NCBI RefSeq assembly: GCF_014696715.1
Contig: NZ_JACJQO010000015.1
Span: forward strand, 1-64,000
From: Pseudanabaena sp. FACHB-2040
Lineage (GTDB): Bacteria; Cyanobacteriota; Cyanobacteriia; Phormidesmidales; Phormidesmidaceae
DNA: 64,000 nucleotides
Direction: 5' to 3'
Position numbers and translations under genes: made by a program. Below the pieces are notes generated by a model. It saw only the letters and a list, made by a program, of their open reading frames with translations. It ran no database searches and had not been told where the DNA came from. This document shows, in pieces, positions 59,359 through 64,000 of this stretch. Positions within the stretch are counted from its first letter, which is position 1. The number at the start of each line of letters is the position of its first letter.

Positions 59359-61353
59359 ATGCTGCCGCAACTTTCCCAGACTCTTTTTCGACGCAGGCTG
59401 GTCTATGCAATCACCCTGCCTATTGTGCTCCTGCTTTTGCTGGCAGGGGTTTCCATTCTGCAAATTGCTCGCCTTTTGGATGCTCTCAACTGGATAGACC
59501 ACACCGACCGGGTGATCTCCCAATCAAACTATGTCCAGAAGCTGCTGCTTGATATGGAAACCGGCGTGCGGGGTTACCTGTTAACTGGCGAGCCGGAATT
59601 TCTAGAACCCTACGAGCAGTCCAGCGTTATTACTGGCTCCTCGTTTGACGAGCTACAGCGGCTGGTTTCAGACAATGCCAGCCAGAGCCAGCGGATTGAG
59701 CAAATTGAGACCGAGTACGAGGAGTTGAGCCGTTTAATTGGGCCTGCCGTTGACCAGCGGCAGCAAGGAGAAGTAGAGCTCCTTTCCCTGCTACGGTTAC
59801 AGAAACAGAAGATGGACCGGCTACGGCAGCAGATTTCAGATTTCATTGCTGTAGAAGAACAGCTGCGCGACCAGCGCAGCCAGAGAGCCCAGGAGACCAC
59901 TGAAGCTGTAGTTGCCACGAGCCTAATACTGGCTTTGGCTGTAGGGAGTATACTGGCCTACTTGATTCGCCGCTTGGTGCTAGGAGTCTCTAGTAACTAT
60001 GAAGAGGCTTTGCAGACTGCTAGACAAGAAACCGAAGCCACCCAGCGCTCGGCTCAACGGCTAGCTGTATTGCATGATATTGATCGCTCTATTTTGGCTG
60101 CTGAATCTAGCAGTGATTTGGTGCGAGGCGCTTTGGTTCACCTGCGGCAGCTAGTGGCGAGTCAGCAGGCGCTGGTAGCTTTGTTTGACCCAAGCAGCCA
60201 GCACGCCCAGATTCTAGCAGGCAGTGCCGAGGCAGAGTTGTACCCGGCTGAAGGCATGGTTTTACCCCTAGAGGACTGTGCTTCAGGGGACGAGCTAGAG
60301 CACCCTCAAGTTCGTTACATAGAGGATTTGACAACTTCTGAGCAGCCTCTGTCTCTTTACGAGCAGCTGCACTCTAGGGGCATTCGCAGTTGCCTAAGCA
60401 TTCCTCTGATGGTACAGGAGAAACTGATCGGCGAGTTAGCCCTTGCTGCCGCTGCTCCCGCTGCTTTTGACGAGGAGGCTAGGATTATTGTTGAGGAAGT
60501 GGCGGCGCAGCTTGCGATCGCACTTGAGCAGTCTAAGCTCCGAGATCAGCTGCAGACCTATGCAGCGGAGTTAGAGCAGCGAGTAGAAGAGCGCACCCTG
60601 CAGCTGCAGGAAATGAACCAGGAACTAGAAGCTTTTACGTACTCAGTCTCCCACGACCTGCGGGCTCCGCTTCGCACTATGCAGGGCTTTGCCCAAGCGC
60701 TGATAGAAGATTACGGCGACCAGATCGATCCTCTGGGGCAGGAGTACATCCAGTCCATCATCAAAGACTCGGTGCAGATGGAAACTCTCATCTCAGACCT
60801 ACTGGCCTACAGCCGTCTGACCCGACAGGAAATTAATCCGCGGCCGACCCAGCTAGCCGCTGTGGTGCAGGAAGCGCAGCAGCAGCTTGCCGCTCCAATT
60901 AAAGAGAGCCAGGCTCAAATCACCCTCAGCAGTGAGCTGCCGGTTGTTTATGCTCACCACTCAATCCTGGTTCAAGTGATCGTCAACCTATTGAGTAATG
61001 CCATAAAGTTTGTGCAGCCAGGAACGCCTCCTCACATTGAGATTTATGCTCAAGAGGAGAGGCAGAGCCAGCAGGATTGGGTCAAACTGTGGGTGTCTGA
61101 CAACGGCATCGGTATCGCTCCCAGATATCAAGAGCGCATTTTTCAGGTGTTTGAACGACTGCACGGCAATGAGCGCTACGCGGGTACGGGCATTGGTTTG
61201 GCAATTGTCCGCACTGGCATAGAGCGCATGGGAGGCTCTGTTGGGGTTGAGTCTTACCTAGGCCAAGGCAGCCGGTTCTGGATTGCCCTACCCAAAGCTG
61301 TTACTGCCTCTCGTTCCTCCCATGGTTCAAACCCTGAACATTCTGCTCATTGA
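59359..61353 (+). CDS. Hybrid-sensor histidine kinase with CHASE3 and GAF domains
   Basis: The 664-residue protein has a first membrane helix (about 14-37), a CHASE3 extracytoplasmic sensor (about 40-180, KLLLDMETGVRGYLLTGEPE), a second helix (about 187-208), a GAF domain (about 240-395), a HisKA domain with His432 (SVSHDLRAPL) and a HATPase domain (NLLSNAIKFV, DNGIGIAPRY, GTGIGLAIVRTG). It resembles phytochrome-like/cyanobacterial Cph1-type kinases in its transmitter. It overlaps the response regulator by 32 bases, indicating a two-component operon. The signal is unknown. Confidence 0.94.
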   Translation: MLPQLSQTLFRRRLVYAITLPIVLLLLLAGVSILQIARLLDALNWIDHTDRVISQSNYVQKLLLDMETGVRGYLLTGEPEFLEPYEQSSVITGSSFDELQRLVSDNASQSQRIEQIETEYEELSRLIGPAVDQRQQGEVELLSLLRLQKQKMDRLRQQISDFIAVEEQLRDQRSQRAQETTEAVVATSLILALAVGSILAYLIRRLVLGVSSNYEEALQTARQETEATQRSAQRLAVLHDIDRSILAAESSSDLVRGALVHLRQLVASQQALVALFDPSSQHAQILAGSAEAELYPAEGMVLPLEDCASGDELEHPQVRYIEDLTTSEQPLSLYEQLHSRGIRSCLSIPLMVQEKLIGELALAAAAPAAFDEEARIIVEEVAAQLAIALEQSKLRDQLQTYAAELEQRVEERTLQLQEMNQELEAFTYSVSHDLRAPLRTMQGFAQALIEDYGDQIDPLGQEYIQSIIKDSVQMETLISDLLAYSRLTRQEINPRPTQLAAVVQEAQQQLAAPIKESQAQITLSSELPVVYAHHSILVQVIVNLLSNAIKFVQPGTPPHIEIYAQEERQSQQDWVKLWVSDNGIGIAPRYQERIFQVFERLHGNERYAGTGIGLAIVRTGIERMGGSVGVESYLGQGSRFWIALPKAVTASRSSHGSNPEHSAH

Positions 61354-62074
61354 CGACAACCGCAGCGACCGAATGCTGGTGATGCGGGAACTACGCCGGG
61401 AATTTGCGCAGCTCCAGGTAACGGAGGTTATCGACGCAGATGCGTTTGAGCAGGCGCTGATGGGTGGCTGCTTTGATACTGTCATCACCGACTACCAGCT
61501 ACGCTGGAGCACTGGGATAGAGGTGCTGCGAGCCGTCAAGGCTCACTATCCTCAATGCCCTGTCATTATGTTTACCAACACGGGCACTGAGGAAGTTGCA
61601 GTCGAAGCCCTGCAGTCTGGGCTAGATGACTATGTACTCAAGGCCTCTGGCCGCTATGTCCGCCTGCCCGCCTCCATTCGCCTAGCCCTACAACGACAGC
61701 AGCAAGAGCAGCAGGCAGCCCTGCTCGAAATCCGCCTGCAGGGGTTGCTCACTCGGCTCAAGGTAGGCGTCTTTCGCGCTGGGCTAGACAATGAACTGAT
61801 TGAAAGCAATCCTGCTTTTTTAGAAATTTTGGGGGCAGAGTCTCTCGAACAGGCCAATATGCTGGCTTTGCTTGATTTGCGCGAGTGCTACCGACTCCAT
61901 AAGAGCCTGCCGCCCTCCCAGCCGCTAGAGCAGGAGGTGCAGATTTGCCGCCCCGATGGCGTCCAGGTATGGGTGTTGCTGACCACAGCGCTCAACACAG
62001 TTGCTGGGCAGCCTGTTGTAGACGGCCTGTTAAAAAATATCACTGAGAGAAAGCAAGCCGAGATACTCCTTTAG
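61322..62074 (+). CDS. Response regulator: receiver plus PAS domain, C-terminally truncated
   Basis: ATG 61322 (MVQTLNILLIDDNRSDRMLV) gives 250 residues. The receiver is complete with phosphoacceptor Asp57 (VITDYQ) and conserved FTNTGTEE and KASGRY. A PAS domain follows (about 138-248), ending LLKNITERKQAEILL then TAG. Past the TAG the same frame reads QINTVLEV, close to the LLQQINTELExRV linker that normally leads into a kinase or GGDEF module. I infer a nonsense change that removed an output domain. It is the partner of the overlapping histidine kinase. Confidence 0.9.
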   Translation: MVQTLNILLIDDNRSDRMLVMRELRREFAQLQVTEVIDADAFEQALMGGCFDTVITDYQLRWSTGIEVLRAVKAHYPQCPVIMFTNTGTEEVAVEALQSGLDDYVLKASGRYVRLPASIRLALQRQQQEQQAALLEIRLQGLLTRLKVGVFRAGLDNELIESNPAFLEILGAESLEQANMLALLDLRECYRLHKSLPPSQPLEQEVQICRPDGVQVWVLLTTALNTVAGQPVVDGLLKNITERKQAEILL

Positions 62075-62178
62075 CAGATTAATACTGTGCTGGAGGTGTG
62101 CGTGGGAAGCGCACCATCGGGAGCAGAGGGGGCTAGTGCGATCGCACTTCAAAGCACACTTGTCTTGATCTTCTTCAG

Positions 62179-62928
62179 CTAAGGCTCGCCCTCCTCCGTA
62201 CAGCAGTCCAACAAAGGTTTTTCTGCCAGATCTTCTAGCCCCACACTGGCGTGGCCCAACAGCACCGCCCAACCAGCATCCAAGATAGGGTCTGGTGCTG
62301 TTAAACGCAGTTCGGCTAGCCCAGTCAGGGCATCGTACCAAAAGCCCTGTTCTGCCAGCAGAGCAACGCGCTCTTGAGCAGCGGCTTCCCTCAGCTGAGT
62401 TTGCAGTTCCTCCGAGAGGGCACGCCGTACAACCAGCCCTCTAACCCGAAACCGCGAACGATTCTCTGAGTCGCAAATAAAGTCAAACTGCCAGTTATAA
62501 AGCCTATCGACTTCTAAAGGAGGGGCCGTTTCCGGCAGCCGAAAGCGTGCCACCCCATCGCGACCAGACACCGCAAAGGTCGTGCGATAAAGTTCCTCCT
62601 GGGTAGGCTCATCCCGCAAGATTAACCGCACTGAGCTAGCTTGATAAGGCAGGTACAGCCAAAAAGTCGGGTGCGATTCTAAGGTTTCACCCCAGTTAGT
62701 CGAGGGACTGATGGAGGTAAATGGAGTTGCGGCCCTTCTGCACAACGGTCTACTGCCTAGATCGCTGGTTTCACCAGGGGCACCCCGATTAGGCGGCTCG
62801 TATTGAACCCATTCCCCCGCCTTAGGCTCCGGCGGAATGGACTGCTCACAGCCGCAGAGAGCCAACCCCAGCAGCAGCGTCAGTCTTTTAAGCAAATTGG
62901 TTCGTAATCCTCGCGTTTTTTGAAACAT
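62179..62928 (-). CDS. DUF928 lipoprotein
   Basis: The 249-residue precursor has a lipoprotein-type signal ending LCGC with Cys27. The DUF928 region follows (GAPGETSDLGSRPLC; TNWGETLESHPTFWLYLPYQ; ELYRTTF...GVARFRLPE; ALSEELQTQLREAAAQERVA). DUF928 proteins occur mainly in cyanobacteria beside CHASE2 proteins; the function is unknown. It starts 38 bases downstream of the CHASE2 gene, so both are in one operon, at the envelope. Confidence 0.9.
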   Translation of the reverse strand: MFQKTRGLRTNLLKRLTLLLGLALCGCEQSIPPEPKAGEWVQYEPPNRGAPGETSDLGSRPLCRRAATPFTSISPSTNWGETLESHPTFWLYLPYQASSVRLILRDEPTQEELYRTTFAVSGRDGVARFRLPETAPPLEVDRLYNWQFDFICDSENRSRFRVRGLVVRRALSEELQTQLREAAAQERVALLAEQGFWYDALTGLAELRLTAPDPILDAGWAVLLGHASVGLEDLAEKPLLDCCTEEGEP

Positions 62929-62966
62929 GCCCTGTCCTCCTCCAATAGACTGCTTGCAGTTCTGAA

Positions 62967-63998
62967 TCAGGCGGGCCTGTTTTTTTGCACCCTATACAGC
63001 AGCAACCCGCTGCTGCTGCCAACTAGCGCCAAGGCCGCAGGCACCAACGGTACCCAGAGCCCTTGAATCAATAGCCCTAGACAAGCACCATAAAGCAGCA
63101 CAATGCTAACTCCCAAGCCTAGGCTCCACAGCTTAAATCGAGACAGCTTCCACCCAATTCCCCCCCCGATCAAAGCCCAACCCACCAGCCACAGTCCCTC
63201 AGCCCAGCCAGGTAAAGCGGTTAGTACAGGCCGCTCATCCATAGCGGCTGCAATCAGATGATGAGCCATCTCAGCCTGTAGGAAAACACCTGAGGTTTTT
63301 TGTAGGGGCCACTGTCTTGCCCCAAATGGGGTTAAGAAATAGTCAGTGGGGTTAGAGATTGGAGCCGTCACGCCCAGCAGAACGACCTGGTCTGCCAGGT
63401 TTTCTAGGACGACCTCATCTCGCAACAGCGCTGATAGAGAGAGGCTGCGCGGCGCAGAACGAGTCCGGCTGTAGTTGAGCAAAACTTGAAAGCCCCAGTG
63501 ATCGGCCTGATGATACGGTCCTGTATTGCTTTCCAGCGGAGCAAACGTAGCCTTACCCAGCTGTAGACGGTGATCTGCCAGATTTTCAGGGTGAATGTCT
63601 GCCTGTTCTAAATAATGAAAAGCGACTAGGGTACTGAGGGCAAAACGAGTCGCACAGGGGCTATTGGAGCTAGGCTGCATAAAAAGCAGATGCCGTCGAA
63701 TTACTCCATCTGGATCAACGACCACGTTGCTAAAGCCCAACCGTTCATCTGGGACATTAGGTGGTGAGGGAATTCCAGGCTTATTCGGGTTGTCTGGAGT
63801 GCCCACGCTGCAGAGGGCAATTAAGTTGTCGGTTTCGCCCAAAAGCTGACCGAGCTGCGGGCTTGCAGGGTCTAACTGAGCCCGAAAGATATCTAGCCCA
63901 ATTACACGAGGCTGATATTTTTGGAGTTTTTGAATGGCCTGGGCCAGCACAGCATCCGGCAGGGGGTAGCCATACTCATTGAGGTCTGCTTCCGTCGC
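62967..63998 (-). CDS. CHASE2-domain membrane protein, 5' end beyond the window
   Basis: The frame is open to the right edge, and the upstream text (ATEADLNEYGYPLPDAVLAQ) is CHASE2-like, so an internal GTG at 63950 is not the real start. The visible 343 codons hold the CHASE2 sensor (VIGLDIFRAQLDPAS, GFSNVVVDPDGVIRRHLL, NYSRTRSAPRSLSLSALL, VVLLGVTAPISNPTDYFLTP) and three C-terminal membrane helices, ending in KNRPA without any kinase or cyclase. It probably senses an extracytoplasmic signal together with the DUF928 lipoprotein. Confidence 0.92.
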   Translation of the reverse strand, partial: ATEADLNEYGYPLPDAVLAQAIQKLQKYQPRVIGLDIFRAQLDPASPQLGQLLGETDNLIALCSVGTPDNPNKPGIPSPPNVPDERLGFSNVVVDPDGVIRRHLLFMQPSSNSPCATRFALSTLVAFHYLEQADIHPENLADHRLQLGKATFAPLESNTGPYHQADHWGFQVLLNYSRTRSAPRSLSLSALLRDEVVLENLADQVVLLGVTAPISNPTDYFLTPFGARQWPLQKTSGVFLQAEMAHHLIAAAMDERPVLTALPGWAEGLWLVGWALIGGGIGWKLSRFKLWSLGLGVSIVLLYGACLGLLIQGLWVPLVPAALALVGSSSGLLLYRVQKNRPA

Positions 63999-64000
63999 TT

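Overview
The window looks like chromosomal DNA from a filamentous, Leptolyngbya/Nodosilinea-type cyanobacterium. The evidence is frequent HIP1 octamers (GCGATCGC), typically cyanobacterial families (Ser/Thr kinase-AAA-GAF giants, CHASE2 with DUF928, cyanophycinase, HlyB with an N-terminal cyclic-nucleotide-binding-like domain) and moderate-to-high GC. No rRNA, tRNA or CRISPR array was recognised. Species-level placement is inference.

Layout. 0-0.54 kb: two abutting transposase remnants. 0.54-6.4 kb: a 1961-aa kinase/AAA/GAF/GGDEF/EAL protein. 6.4-19.9 kb: a worn mosaic with a broken copy of a photolyase 3' end, HIP1-anchored mini-repeats, HU, a macro-domain protein, an intact FeS-type photolyase/cryptochrome, a SHOCT protein, a decayed cyanophycinase beside an intact aspartoacylase-like peptidase, truncated NhaC and HNH genes, a GT1 glycosyltransferase, a GNAT enzyme and a DUF6929-like protein. 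19.8-21.3 kb: a cytochrome P450.

22.3-45.3 kb: a long, mostly minus-strand stress/detoxification island of VOC proteins, an MFS exporter, two AraC regulators plus one broken one, two DUF1579, two YCII, DUF899, a SnoaL-like protein, an azoreductase and an ECF42-type sigma factor. Three identically spaced promoter-like elements (TGTCGATCT-N14-CGACTA) precede three of its operons and probably mark the sigma factor's regulon. Embedded in this stretch are an RTX-like calcium-binding repeat protein (29.1-30.5 kb) and a hydantoin/oxoproline utilisation set (hyuB, hyuC, hyuA; 31.1-36.5 kb).

45.4-54.8 kb: a class D beta-lactamase, then the most striking locus: a PpiC-type isomerase, an ABC exporter whose C39 domain has Ser in place of the catalytic Cys, a 982-aa modular protein (subtilisin-like domain, pretoxin-like linker, Arg/Pro-rich spacer, GIY-YIG nuclease-like tip) and an HlyD adaptor. 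I read this as a type I-secreted polymorphic toxin cassette with no evident immunity gene. 55-64 kb: a KefB-type antiporter, a DUF4174 protein, a membrane alpha/beta hydrolase, a CHASE3-GAF histidine kinase overlapping a response regulator that appears cut short by a nonsense codon, and a DUF928 lipoprotein next to a CHASE2 protein that runs off the right edge.
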